Assembly (NCBI GenBank): GCA_030068145.1
Contig: JAPJBO010000122.1
Span: 299,245 to 363,244 of the forward strand
Reading direction: 5' to 3'
DNA from: Diplonema papillatum
Taxonomy: Eukaryota > Euglenozoa > Diplonemea > Diplonemida > Diplonemidae
Length of the DNA: 64,000 bases
The position numbers and the translations under genes are program-made. A model generated the notes under the pieces. It saw nothing but the letters and a program-made list of their open reading frames with translations. It had not been told where the DNA came from and did no database searches. Shown here piece after piece: positions 49,776-60,477 of the stretch (the stretch's first letter is position 1; each line of letters begins with the position of its first letter).

Positions 49776-50240
49776 ACTTTACACCCGAACTTAGCTTCGC
49801 CCGGACTTTGTTTCGCCCGAACTTAGCTTCACCCGAGCTTTGCTTCGCCCGAACTGTGCTTCACCTAACTTTGCTCACCCGAACCTTGTTTCGCCCGAAC
49901 TTTTCTTCACCCGAACTTAGCTTCGCCCGAACTTTGCTTCACCAGAACTTAGCTTCGCCCGAACTTTGCTTCACCCGAACTTAGCTTCGCCGAACTTTGT
50001 TTCGCCCGATCTTAGCTTCACCAGAACGTCCGAACTTTGCTTCACCGAGAACTTAGCTTCGCCCGGACTTTGTTTCGCCCGAACTTAGCTTCACCTTCGC
50101 CCGAACTTTGCTTCACCAGAACTTTGCTCACCCGAACTTTGCTTCGCCCGAACTTTGTTTCGCCCGAACTTTGCTTCACCAGAACTTAGCATTTCCCGAA
50201 CTTAGCTTCGCCCGAACTTTGCTGTTCCCCGAACTTTAAC
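49776..50240 (+). repeat. 16-bp minisatellite, about 28 units
   Basis: Units CTTCGCCCGAACTTTG and CTTCACCCGAACTTAG vary at three positions (G/A before CCC, A/G in GAAC, TTG/TAG) with scattered 1-6-bp deletions. It is preceded by G- and C-rich low-complexity sequence at 49670-49760. Confidence 0.9.
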
Positions 50241-51062
50241 TGCTGCCTCCAGTCTCGCCACGCGCCGGCCTTAGCCGAGCGCACGTACTTTTTCACCGGC
50301 CTGTTTTCAGAATTATTTTTTTTTTGGTGAAAAAAAATTTTTTTAACCATACAGGATAATCCCTGGTTTTTTCCGGCAGTGCTCCCGCTAACCTCACTTT
50401 TGGTGAGGAATTCTTTTTTTTTGTGCCTCCATTTTTTCCCCCGTACTGCGTAGGTTTATTAGCTTCGTTTCTGCCTCGGTTTCTCGAGCAACTTTCTGAG
50501 ACCGAGAAGCTTTTCTCCAGGGGAGCACCAGAATCTTTCAAGGGGGGTCCGGGGGGGTCTGCCCCTCGGCGAACGGTACGGTACAGGTGGAGAAAGTTTG
50601 CACTTCTCAGTCTGTTTGTCACAATAAACACTGCACATTCCTGAAGGCAGCAGCCCATTCAAATTCAACCCCCACTCGATACTGTGTGTGCTGGTAAATC
50701 ATTGCCACGAGTAGATGCAGACCAGAGATCACATGGAACAAGGCACTTGTGTCGACTCGGAGAGAATCTGTCAAGAAATCCGGGGCTGCTTCTGAGCCTC
50801 GACTCTCTTTCTCGGCTCCAGCCCCCAACTTCTACCCGCCAGCCCACCATGCCCAGCAGAGAGTAGACCGTGATGCAGTGCTTTGGTACACGATACCACC
50901 AATGGGAAAAAGGTGAGAAATTCCTCATGAGGAATTCCTCACCCTCTTTTTTCGAGCCTCTTTTTTTTTTGAGGAATTCCTCGCACTTTTTCGTTAGCGG
51001 GAGCACTGAGTTTTCCTGGAAACGCTGTGTCTTGCGTTTTTCCGACAACTTTTACTCTTGCA
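50241..51062. other. Intergenic, nothing recognised
   Basis: T-rich and A-rich low-complexity segments and a small palindromic patch at about 50928-50942 (AAATTCCTCATGAGGAATT). No gene. Confidence 0.5.
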
Positions 51063-51270
51063 CCCCTGGGTACTAGGGAAAGCCTGCTACACGGGAGCCA
51101 AGCTTCACGTGTTCGGCGGTACTGCAGAGCCACGGGCCTACGGGTCAAGTGGCTACCGATTTCCCAACAGCCACAGGGCAAAGCGGACGTAGCACTGTGC
51201 TGCCTCCGACTAAAGCGTTGCAAGCTGTGGTTGACCGTCACGTTCCTGAACCCGGAGCGGCCTTTTTTCT
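51063..51270 (+). repeat. SINE-like family A, copy 3
   Basis: From GGTACTAGGGAAAGCCTGCT to GGAGCGGCC followed by TTTTTTCTTCCC. It lacks the internal segment around AAAGCATCAAGGCTTGGCGC present in the 36590 copy. Confidence 0.85.
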
Positions 51271-51454
51271 TCCCTTCCCCCGGACCGTCGGTCTGAACCT
51301 GCAACGTAAACCAATCCCCTGCCGCATCGCTGGTTCAGCCAGGTTTCGTCTCTGCGAATGTGGTGCAGGTCTCGGACACTGGCGCGTTCTTCCTTCCTGG
51401 CCATCCGCATCGAGTACCGAAAACCGCAATCCCCACGCGTAGAACGTCAAGCAA

Positions 51455-51670
51455 ACGATGCAAAGCAGGGGGGATTGCAAGAACGTGCTTGGAATGGGTA
51501 TGTGCTCAACACCGCACTGGTCCCGTCTGCGCCGTGTTTCGGTCCTTTAAGCCACGGACACATAAGGCGGACCATCATCAGCGCGGAACCTGAGTGTCTG
51601 CAGACAGGACTGCAGTGTGAGCCTGGTTTGTCAGGCGGCTGTTCGTAGCTCGTCACAGCCAGGACCACCC
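51455..51670 (+). repeat. Dispersed repeat family B, copy 3
   Basis: GGGGGATTGCAAGAACGTGC to CAGGCGGCTGTTCGTAGC. It is flanked on both sides by an approximately 34-bp direct repeat (ACGTCAAGCAAACGATGCAA AGCAGGGG at about 51446 and 51690), which could be a long duplication formed with the insertion. Confidence 0.85.
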
Positions 51671-53300
51671 GTGCTACCACGCGTTGAACGTCAAGCAAAC
51701 GATGCAAAGCAGGGGAGGGGGGCAAAATAACCTGGAAAATCCAAGAAACAGAAACGCTTTCCTTTTTTTTTCTCGCTTTTTTTTTTTTTTTTTTCGTCCG
51801 TCTTTGAAAAATCTTAGGAAGGTAATGCCTCTCGGGGGGGAGGGGGGCGTGGTTGTCGGGGGGGGAAGGGGGAAACGTCGGGAAAAGGCTCCTAGTTGCC
51901 AACTTGGGGCGCTTTTTTTTCTTTTCCGAGATTGAGCGGGCCTATGAAATAAGGGTCAGTTGGAATGACACTAAAATACCCTCGGACAAGCAAGCATTGT
52001 GAAGAGTGGCACCAAGCAATTGATAGGGGGCATTCACATACTATAACGAGTGAGTGACGCTTTTGAGCACGTGTTGATTCCTCGCTACGCGGGTGCGGGT
52101 TGTTTCTTTGGTGTACATTTTCCCCATGAGTAAAGTAATGGCTAGGCGTGTCCGGGACTGTTTGTGACCGTTCTCTACGGGGTCCGAGTTTTGTTTGGGC
52201 GCAGCTGTGCGCTCAGTTGACATACTGGCCCTTCTTTTTTTGCAGGCGAAGAGCTCCAGAGAGAATCTCTTCTCCTGCACAATCTTGACAAAAGAAGAAG
52301 AAGAAAGAAGAAGACGCCGAAGAAGGTTGAAGTATGGCTAAAGAAGAAGAAGAAGAATAATTTGAATAGAGCATCTGTTTGGAAGCGTTATTTCGGAAAG
52401 TAGGTGCGAGATCAGGTAAACCTTGTGCGCTAGCTTCGTTTAACCGTGAATCTAATAATCAGGGCTTCCCCCACATTCTCGCTTTCATTTCACCAACTGT
52501 GACAATTATCATCTTCACCGTTTCTGCCAACGCGACCTTTTCCGAAGAAGAAGAAAGAAGAAGAAGAAGAAGAAAGAGGAGAAAAGAAAGACGAGCTGAC
52601 CCCACATTTTCCCCGGGTCTGAATACGGGGGGAAAATGTTTCTTGGGTTTGAAGAGCGCGTGGTGCTTGCACCACTGAGGCCAGGTTATTTAACCGCGGA
52701 TTTAGTGAAGGATTGTTCAGGAAACGGTCGTGAGCGAAACCCGACCAGGTAACGACCATTTCACTGCCTTCTTTGTTTTGTGATGCGAACATCACGAGGT
52801 GCTGTCCGAAGACACCGCCCACGTGAGCTCTGTTAAGCATTGAGTTCTTTTAAGTACATGAACCACATGGATTAGCATGCACTGTTAAGCAGCGGTTGCC
52901 AGATACTCCCGTAGCACCTATTCACGGGTTTGCAGGGGTAAAAAAAAAGGGGGGGGGGGGGGGGTTTTCGGGGGGCAGTAAGAACGAATGCGGAACCGCG
53001 GTGGTCGCACACGCACTTTGCGGGTGCTGTGCGCTCGCTCTCAGAGTTGAAGTGTTTAGTGTTTTAGTTAAGGTTTTTAGTCAAAATACTCGAAGAGGCG
53101 GATCGGTGCTTGTTTCGACGCGGGCTTCACGGGGGAGAAGTAAAATACAACTGCTAACTGGGCCGTTTTCGTTGACCGCTCAAGACGGGCGACTACTGAA
53201 TCCAGGTTTACCTGTGTTGTGCGTTTCCGACGATCCATTAGAACGTACAGATTGGTGTCTTTCGACTTTTTTAGGGTCGTCGGCTGCGGCGCACTTCCTC
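51671..53300. other. Low-complexity intergenic stretch
   Basis: Contains a T19-type run (about 51777-51794), G-rich runs (51834-51875), (GAA)n purine tracts at about 52290-52362 and 52543-52592, and an A9G16T4 run at about 52938-52970. 53222-53280 recurs at 1138-1192. No gene is recognised. Confidence 0.6.
52290..52362 (+). repeat. (GAA)n purine microsatellite
   Basis: Interrupted GAA/AAG triplets, with a second tract at about 52543-52592. These could form triplex structures. Confidence 0.85.
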
Positions 53301-55300
53301 CCGTTGTGACTTTGCAAGCTGGCGGCCTCCTCGAGCATTTCCAGGAGCTTATTCAAAAAAAGATGAGACGGCTTCGGAAAGAGGGGCCGTATTGTCGGAC
53401 TGGAACCCGTAGTGTTGTCTAGACGGTTTCTGTCTTTTTTTTTAGAGTTAAGGTTTTTAGAAGTTTTTTGTAGACTGTTTCGAGTTCTAAGGGTCCGTGT
53501 TTTGTTTTCTTCTTCCTTTTTTTTTTTTTTCTTTTCAAGCACTGCAGCTATGAAGCAAGCAGGATACTGGCTCCATCTCTGAAGCTAGCTGTATTCCACC
53601 CGCAAAATTCCGGTTCGGAAGCTGGAACAGGAAAGAACGTCCTGGTTCGAGCGCGCTGGCTGCGAGGAAGCCATTTGTTTTGGGGGGAGGGGGCGGAGAA
53701 GAGGAGACCAACGCTGAACGGAAACGCCTTTGGTTTTCGGAAACTGCTCGCGCGAGCAGCGGCTGCTGGATGGCAGCAACTGCCAGGAGACCGGCAGCCA
53801 GCGTGCGCGGGGTGCGGGTGAGCGAGTGGGACGGGCAGGCTCGAGGCAAGCAGGGGGTTAGCCTATTAATCTTGCCTGGGAGATGGGGAAAGAGTGAGAG
53901 AGGGAGAGGGAAAACGGTCCATTCAAATAGCCCGCGAAGGTGGTTGCGCTTACGGTTGTTTGCATGCCCTCGATACACTTTTTTTTTCGCGCCGGAACTG
54001 TCATTTTTTTCTTTTTTTCCTTTTCGCCCAGGGCATTAGCTTGGTCTCCAGCCCATTTTCCAAATTTGGACCGCTAACGGCTTTTTGCGTTTTCACTGTT
54101 TTTCAGCAGTTTCTGCACTTAGGGGGCTCACCTGCCAGTGTTGCACGGGTCTCTGCCACCTCTCCGGCCTCAGCCTCTATGTCACGGTAGCAACAGCCAG
54201 GATTTGTCGACTGGAACCCCCGGTACCACAACATCTTGTCTCTGAGTACAGTAGAAGAGTGGAGTTACAGACTACGCACTCTAACTAATGGTCGTAACAT
54301 GTGTGGCCCTCTAAGCCTGGTCATCTTCACTCAGTGTTCCTCAAATACTAATAATCAATTTTTCGGCTCGCGTAGCGAGCAGGAAAAAACGGTATGGTAC
54401 ACCAAATTTCCAGGCCCGAAGAAACGGTATTGCCCATCATGCACAGACATCCAAGCTAGCTTGCTCCCCTCCTCCACCACCCTGTCGCAAGGGCAGCGCG
54501 AGCAGAAGTTGCCTCACACCCGCCGACCCATTCGATACATTGTATTCGCCGAATTCTTCGAAACCTGCAGCCCAGGAGATAGGCTCAATGCAGCGCGACG
54601 CGACGTATCTTCACGACAAGGCTGGGCCCTGAGAGGGCCTGAGAGGGCCTCGGATTGCACAGTGGCCGACTCTGCCGGGGCTTGGTGGTGGTGTAGTCCC
54701 ATTTTTTATTTACTTTTTTCTCGACAGCCTTTCCAAATTTGGACTGACGGTCCAAATGTGGATATAGAAGCTATTCCCCTGGAAGTTTTCGCGGGTCGGA
54801 GGCCGCGTCCCGGATGTTCCCCAACGGCAGCGAGGGAGTGCCCCCACGTTTGGAGAGCGGAAGCTAGCTTTTGTTTACTCGGAGTGCTCTCTTTCCATAC
54901 TTCCCCGCGCTGGTTGCGTCATCTGCTCACGGTGTTGAAGCCGTGGCGCAGTGAACTCAAGGTTGCACACCCGGCTGAGTTCACCCCCACTTCGCAACCA
55001 CCGGAGGGGTAACCTCAGGGCCGCACACGCGACAAAGCCGTTGAGCAGGCTTACCCCTTGACACCCCTTTTTAGGAGTGATTGAATTCTGCAGTGCAACT
55101 ACTTGCGGAGAGCAGTGTTGACACTCTCGCTGTTTTGTGTTGGGGTCGCAGGCTGGTGAGCATGCGCGCGAGGCTTTTCGGGGTGGGAAATGTGCGCTGC
55201 GACCCGCGCCCGAAAAGCGGATGACACACCTGCATCTTCTTCGCTCTTTTTTTCCCCCCACCCCTTCAGGGATCTATCTCCTGCGGCTGGAGTTCACCGT
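53301..55300. other. Intergenic, no supported gene
   Basis: A plus-strand open frame of 258 codons at 54236-55012 has no recognisable domain, lacks the GC bias of the real genes and reads like translated non-coding DNA. I do not annotate it. Confidence 0.5.
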
Positions 55301-55304
55301 GTAG

Positions 55305-55460
55305 GTATGCTGTATCCCCCTCCTCCACCCGGAACATACGTAGTACCAGGTGTATGCATACCATACGTAGTACCCTGTCGTACCAGGTGTATGTATACCA
55401 TACGTGATACCCTGTAGTACCATGTGTGCGTGTGTACTACGTGGTATGCTGCTACCTCCT
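55305..55460 (+). repeat. Imperfect GTACCAGGTGTATG repeats
   Basis: Three to four overlapping units built from GTACCAGGTGTATG, CATACCATACGTAGTACCCT and variants; TACGTA and GTAC make them partly self-complementary. Confidence 0.75.
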
Positions 55461-55542
55461 TAGCTAGGTGGTATGGATACATGCACCGCTGCTGCATCGC
55501 ATCCTGCGAGGACCACGAGGTCGTGGTAACATCCCGTGGTGC

Positions 55543-55605
55543 ATGTGCCCTGAGTAACTCACGCATTCCTCTAGACTGGGTTCTGGCTTAGAGGCGTTCA
55601 GCCAT
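55543..55605 (-). rRNA. Large-subunit rRNA 3'-end fragment, copy 3
   Basis: Minus strand CATGGCTGAACGCCTCTAAG, then CCAGAACCCAGTCTAGAGGA. Nearly identical to 7381-7443 (one substitution in ATGTGCCCTGAGTA(A/C)CTC). The match ends abruptly at both ends. Confidence 0.75.
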
Positions 55606-55667
55606 GTGGAACGCATTATTTCCCCCTATCGGTTTCATCGGGGTGATCGTCGGAGCTTGACACTTCG

Positions 55668-55693
55668 TATGCTTCGCTAGTGAGCGAAGCATA
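55668..55693. repeat. Hairpin, 11-bp arms, 4-nt loop
   Basis: TATGCTTCGCT AGTG AGCGAAGCATA. It lies 60 bp from the rRNA fragment. Confidence 0.9.
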
Positions 55694-55699
55694 GGGAGA

Positions 55700-56233
55700 G
55701 GAGATGCAATCGCCTGCGGAATGACACGCATCAAGGTCTTGCGCTTTCTTGCCTTGTGCGAGTTTTGAAAAAGACCCGCTGGACCACGACCCCTGGGCGC
55801 AGAAACCGAAGCCCACAAATGACATACTGGGACCGGTTAACCTTTTTTTCTGCTGCAGGTGGCCATCAAGATCCCTTCTGGCCAGAAAAGAAAGAGCCGG
55901 CACGGGTTTGAGACTATTTTCCCTTCAGAGTTTAATACTAGTAAGAAGGCGATTTGCTTTTGTTGTTGTTGTTTTTTTTTTTTTTTTGGCGAAGAAAGTA
56001 ACTTTTTTGCCAGAGAGAAACAATCCTGGCGGCGTGTGACTTTCCGCCCGCGCGCGCAGCTTTCAGTTTTGAATGGAACTGGAAAGAAACAGAGGGGAGA
56101 GGAAGAGAAAGAGACCGAGTGAGAGAAAGAGAGATAGAGATGGTGCGCCTTAACACGCAACCAGAGACATCAGACACTTCAGGACGATCGCGCAGGAAAG
56201 ATTTGCATCAGCAACACGACCTACTCCCCCTTT
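55700..56233. other. Intergenic, nothing recognised
   Basis: Only T-rich and AG-rich low-complexity tracts (about 55970-55990 and 56095-56140). Confidence 0.5.
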
Positions 56234-56241
56234 CTTCCAGC

Positions 56242-56549
56242 CAGGGCTTACGCTCCGTTTTCGGTCTCAGAGAAATACGTGTGGTCCGCATGTGGGCGCT
56301 TAAGGTTCGAGGGGAAAGAACCTTCCCCTTATGTGCGACTGCAAAAAGAAACAGCGTCACTAGGTAGCTACTGGACTTGGCGACACCTAGCTGTGCGGCC
56401 TTGACCACTGGTGGGCCTGCATATGGACCAATATATCAAAATCCACATGTGGTACCTATGGATCCACGGATCCACACGTGGGGGAGCAAAATCCAAAAAG
56501 AATTAACGTGTGGAACTCCACACGTTCCACACGCGGAGCGTAAGCCCTG
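56242..56549 (+). mobile_element. hAT-like MITE, copy 1 (308 bp)
   Basis: Terminal inverted repeats CAGGGCTTACGCTCCG and CGGAGCGTAAGCCCTG (16 bp perfect). The 8-bp target duplication CTTCCAGC is at 56234-56241 and 56550-56557. There is no open frame, so it depends on a transposase elsewhere. The CAGGG ends and 8-bp duplication are the hallmarks of the hAT superfamily. Internally it carries several CCACACGTGG-type small palindromes. Confidence 0.95.
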
Positions 56550-56557
56550 CTTCCAGC

Positions 56558-57324
56558 CCTACTGTTCGGCTACCCGGAACTTTTAGTATTCGACAAATCG
56601 AGTAATAACACAGGCGTTATTATTCAATCCCCCCTTTATCACGTACTCTCGCAGATCGTTTCTCCGAGAGATTACCAGAACGAGAGATTCTAACAGGTTA
56701 GGACTCCCAACCCGAAGCCTCATAACAGGACTGTCCTGCCCGACTGGTGAGCTTTTTGATCCCGCACAAAACAAGCCTACTCGAACGGGAAAATCTGTTT
56801 GCAGAACTAATTTTACAGCATCTCGCAGGGGTAGAACTGGTTTCACGACATTTCAGGGCGTAGCAATAGCAGGCTCGCTGTGTGTGGGGGGACCGGGCCC
56901 TAGAGGGGGGGTGGGTTCGGTTTCCTGATGCCGCGCGCAGAAGTGGCCAGGAGGAGGTGCGGGGGGGGTCGGGGGGGGGATGAAAAAAGGGGGTGGGAAC
57001 ACTCGGAGTTGAAGGAGAAAAAGGACACGGGACACTACCAAAAGATTTCTGTCTCCAGGGCGAACGCTCCGCCGATCGAGCGAAGCCACGTGCGGGGTTC
57101 GGCTGCTGTGGGGGACCCAATCACGGGTGCTGAAAAGAAATACTCGAGGAGCTGCCTTGTGCTTACTTCGAAGGAGGCTAGAGGGGGTGAACCAATACAA
57201 CTACAAAGTGGGTATTTTTTGTTGAACGTTTACGCCCGCCACTAAACCCAGAATCACCTGTGTTTCGTGTGAGCTACAGCACATTTACCACGTTTGATCT
57301 TTGGAATATTGTGGCGATAGTAGG
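56558..57324. other. Intergenic, nothing recognised
   Basis: No gene or repeat is recognised between the first two MITEs. Confidence 0.5.
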
Positions 57325-57332
57325 GAGCCATC

Positions 57333-57636
57333 CAGGGCTTACGCTCCGTTTTCGGTCTCAGAGAAAATACGTGTGGTCCACATGTGGGCGCTTAAGGTTC
57401 GAGGGGGAAAACCCCTTCCCCTTATGTGCGACTGCAAAAAGAAATAGCGTCGCTAGGTAGCTACTGGACTTGGCGACACCTGGCTGTGCGGCCTTGACCA
57501 CTGGTGGGTCTAGACTCCTGGACCAATAAATCAAAATCCACATGTGGTACATATGGATCCACACGTGGGGGAACAAAATCCAAAAAGAATTAACGAGTGC
57601 AAATCCACACGTTCCACGCGTGGAGCGTAAGCCCTG
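57333..57636 (+). mobile_element. hAT-like MITE, copy 2 (304 bp)
   Basis: Same orientation and about 90% or better identity by eye to copy 1 through the body (GTGGGCGCTTAAGGTTCGAG, GCTACTGGACTTGGCGACAC). Ends CAGGGCTTACGCTCC and GGAGCGTAAGCCCTG. Target duplication GAGCCATC (57325-57332) against GAGTCATC (57637-57644), one mismatch. Confidence 0.95.
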
Positions 57637-57737
57637 GAGTCATCGGCATGCCGATGCGTACCACACTATACCTTTGGTCTTCCGCAACGGGCAGCCTCCT
57701 CAAGTACTTGCTACAAAGCAGGTGCTCATACAAAGAA

Positions 57738-57900
57738 GACAGGCGCTTTGTTTTGTTTGTGCGTGCCGGTTGATCGTTTTCCGACTTGTTTTTACCCCAG
57801 TTCATTTTCAGGTCAAGAAATCTGATCTACCCGCAACACGCTGCCTACGGCTTTCAAGCCTTCACAGTACAGTGTAAGGCAGCCCGCGAGATTGCTGAAC
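57738..57900 (+). repeat. Dispersed repeat family J, copy 4
   Basis: ACAGGCGCTTTGTTTTGTTT, GCCGGTTGATCGTTTTCCGA, ACACGCTGCCTACGG, CAGCCCGCGAGATTGCT, in the usual order. It begins about 94 bp after MITE copy 2. Confidence 0.85.
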
Positions 57901-58114
57901 TAACAGATGCAGATCTTAGCACACGACTTGCGCCCCCCGCAGCCGACCCGCACTCGGGATGGCAAAGGACCGAAAAGGAAACTCTCCGAATCGGTCCTGC
58001 ATCCTCTCTTCTTTTTTCTTTGTCTTTTACTTTTTTGGCATGGAGGAGGAAGGCTGCCACGAATTTTCTAGTCAATCCTTCCGTGAAATTCTGGGAAGGG
58101 CGGGAAGACACAAG

Positions 58115-58265
58115 AACACGTGCTGCGAAGGTATGTGCTCGATAATGTGTCCTGTTCTGCACCGTGTTTCGCTCCTTTGAGCCACAGGCACAACGCGGAC
58201 CGGAACCTGAGTGTCCACAAGCGATGTGAGTACGGTGTGCCAGGTGCTCGTAGCAACAACCAGAA
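58115..58265 (+). repeat. Dispersed repeat family B, copy 4 (diverged)
   Basis: AAGAACACGTGCTGCGAAGG, CACCGTGTTTCGCTCCTTTG, GGAACCTGAGTGTCC. More diverged than the copy at 51455. Confidence 0.75.
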
Positions 58266-59100
58266 GCACCCATGCTATGGACCGGGTTGTGGTCCCCGTG
58301 CTCGCCGTGCTAGCTATATCCGACTAGAGCTTTGCATGCAGCGCTTGAGCATTACCCTCTTCCGGCTCTGATTCCCCTTATGACGAAAACCCGTGGCAGG
58401 ATGCTGGGGAGACAAGCTCCAACTGTTGGGGGGTCTCTGGGCTACGAAACATGATCGTAGCGGGTGGAGCAAGGAGGCTCCGGGCCAGGAGACAAAGGAA
58501 AGGGAAAGGGTTTGGGGGCGAGAGGGACACGACGGACGGGGGGTGCCAACTCGGAAGGAACCGAGGTAGGGTCGACGAAAGGCTCCTTTTTACCTTTAGG
58601 AAATCGGGTCAAACGACTGCCCGAACCTAAACTGAGGATTCAATTTTTGTCCGAGTCTGACCCCCGCACTACAAGGGGTGGATCTCCGTCCGAACGTTGA
58701 TTCTCCAAAACAACCGAACAGGAAACTCTGTTGATCTGGCCTCCACTCGATCCGGACAACGAGTCGACGTCGGGTGGATATCTGCCTTGCACAAGGTGCG
58801 CTACAAAGGGTAGGTGGCGCGAATCACCTGTCATCCAGCGTGGTGCAATGCTGGAGACTGCTGTCCCTGTATGTGCGTGTGTGGGTGTGTTGGAATCCCT
58901 GTCCGTTTCTTCGGCGCAAGCACACCAGGGCGCCGAAAAGGGGGCAAAACGATGGGGCCTGCATTTTGCCTGTTTTTTGCTTATCCCTCCAACCTCGCGC
59001 TCTGCGCGAGGATAGTAGCTCACTCAGACACGTTGGGATTCCAACTTGACGCGCCGAAGGCGCTCAAGCAAGCTTGCCATGTGCAAGCTTGCCATGTGTG
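58266..59100. other. Intergenic, nothing recognised
   Basis: A 7-bp-arm hairpin CCTCGCG CTCTG CGCGAGG at about 58993-59011. AAGCTTGCCATGTG occurs twice in tandem at about 59070-59098. No gene. Confidence 0.5.
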
Positions 59101-59103
59101 TGC

Positions 59104-59150
59104 GTGAGAGAGAGAGAGTGTGTGTGTGTGTGTGTGTGCGTGTGTGGGTG
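59104..59150 (+). repeat. (GA)n(GT)n microsatellite
   Basis: About six GA dinucleotides followed by about twelve GT dinucleotides with one GC interruption. Confidence 0.95.
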
Positions 59151-59635
59151 GCGAGGTGATTCACGGCAGAAGAAACGCCTGCTGCAATGAAAACGGGAAA
59201 GAATTGTTTGGGCGACAACATTTGGCGTGTTCGAATTCCGTGCCGCCGCAGCAATTCGATGAAAAAAAGATGAACCCAAGTACTTCCCGGCCTGCAATCG
59301 TCCCCCCACTGGTGGCACGACCAAAGAATTCTACACGGGCGCCCTGCGAAAGCAAGACTCCGTTGAGGATCATAATACGCTTATCTGGAGGAGGTTCGTC
59401 GTTGAGCTGCGTCAACACGTTGCTTCACTACGCATACAGAATACATATCTACGCAGCTAGTCGATAGGTTTTCTTCCCGAAAAAAGATAATTGACTGACA
59501 GTTTCCCGCTAGACTGCACCGAGAAGCCAAAGGTTCGAGGTAACTTTCACTTTCAAAAAAAGAAAGACATGTGTGATCGGACTCTACGCGGTGGATTCCA
59601 GCCTAGGAAGCTGAAACTAATGCTGGAGTCAGTGA

Positions 59636-59743
59636 GAGTTAAAAACGGGTGTCGCACCCGCTTTTCGGGTGTGCGTTTCACACGCGATTCGGTTGTAGGA
59701 CACCCGCTATTTGGGTGTGCCGCAGGCACACCCTCTTTAACTC
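59636..59743 (+). other. 108-nt multi-hairpin element
   Basis: Closing stem GAGTTAAA (59636-59643) with TTTAACTC (59736-59743). Inside are CGGGTG tcg CACCCG, then CGGGTG (59666) pairing with CACCCG (59701-59706) around GTGTG..CACAC, then GGGTGTGCC gca GGCACACCC. Several alternative pairings exist because the arms share GGGTG/CACCC. It could be a structured RNA or a cruciform-prone DNA repeat. No open frame. Confidence 0.6.
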
Positions 59744-59889
59744 AAGCTTCTGATGCTGCCACCGTGTAGAAAAAAAGGAGAACGATGGGCACCTGGTGAC
59801 CCCCCTCCAACCTTGTTCCGTCCTTCTTTACTCCGGGAGAAGGAGCGGCAGCAGGTGAGCACCGACACCTCCTGTTCTGCGAGCACAAC

Positions 59890-60145
59890 TGTACCGGGGA
59901 AGCCCTGCACAGGAGTCAAGCAGTCACGTGTTCGGCGGTACTGCAGAGCCACGAGTCTACGGGTCGAGTGGCCCTCGATTTCGAAAGTCGAATCATCAAG
60001 CCGTACCGGGGGCGCTTGCACTGAACGCAAGCCCATAGAGACGGTCAACCGCAAGGCACAGCGGGAGAGGGTTGTGGCGCTGTGCCTTCTCCAACTAAGC
60101 TTTGCGTGCTGTGGTTGACCGGCCCCGGTGCGAACGTTCGTACGT
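59890..60145 (+). repeat. SINE-like family A, copy 4 (diverged)
   Basis: GTACCGGGGAAGCCCTGCAC, CACGTGTTCGGCGGTACTGC, GTCTACGGGTCGAGTGGCC, ending GTGGTTGACCGGCCC before a (CTT)-containing T-rich stretch. Confidence 0.8.
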
Positions 60146-60477
60146 TTCTTCTTCTTCCCCCTCCGAGACTGCGGGCGGTCGTAGAAGTGGAAAGAAGAGG
60201 AAGACTGAATGGCGAATACAGGGGATAAAAGTGGGCGACCTCCGAAATTCCGAGAGCCACAATAAAAGAAGAATGAAAGAGGCAACAGCAGAACATAAGA
60301 AGATAGGGTATCTGGACGGGGGATTTGGGGGGGTAAAGGGGCGGCTTGTAACGTTGAGGCAGAACTTTGCCTTGTGGGCGGGGATCTTAGTTTAATGTTT
60401 GGGCAGACCACTGCCAATCACGCTCAGTGCTAGCATCAAGTATTCTTCAAAAAAAAAATGAGAGTAGGGGGGTGGAC

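Noticed and set aside
54236..55012. 258-codon plus-strand protein
   Set aside because: No domain, base composition like the surrounding non-coding DNA, and it runs through low-complexity tracts.
58993..59011. Bacterial-type intrinsic terminator
   Set aside because: A GC-rich hairpin without a following T run, in eukaryotic DNA and with no gene upstream.
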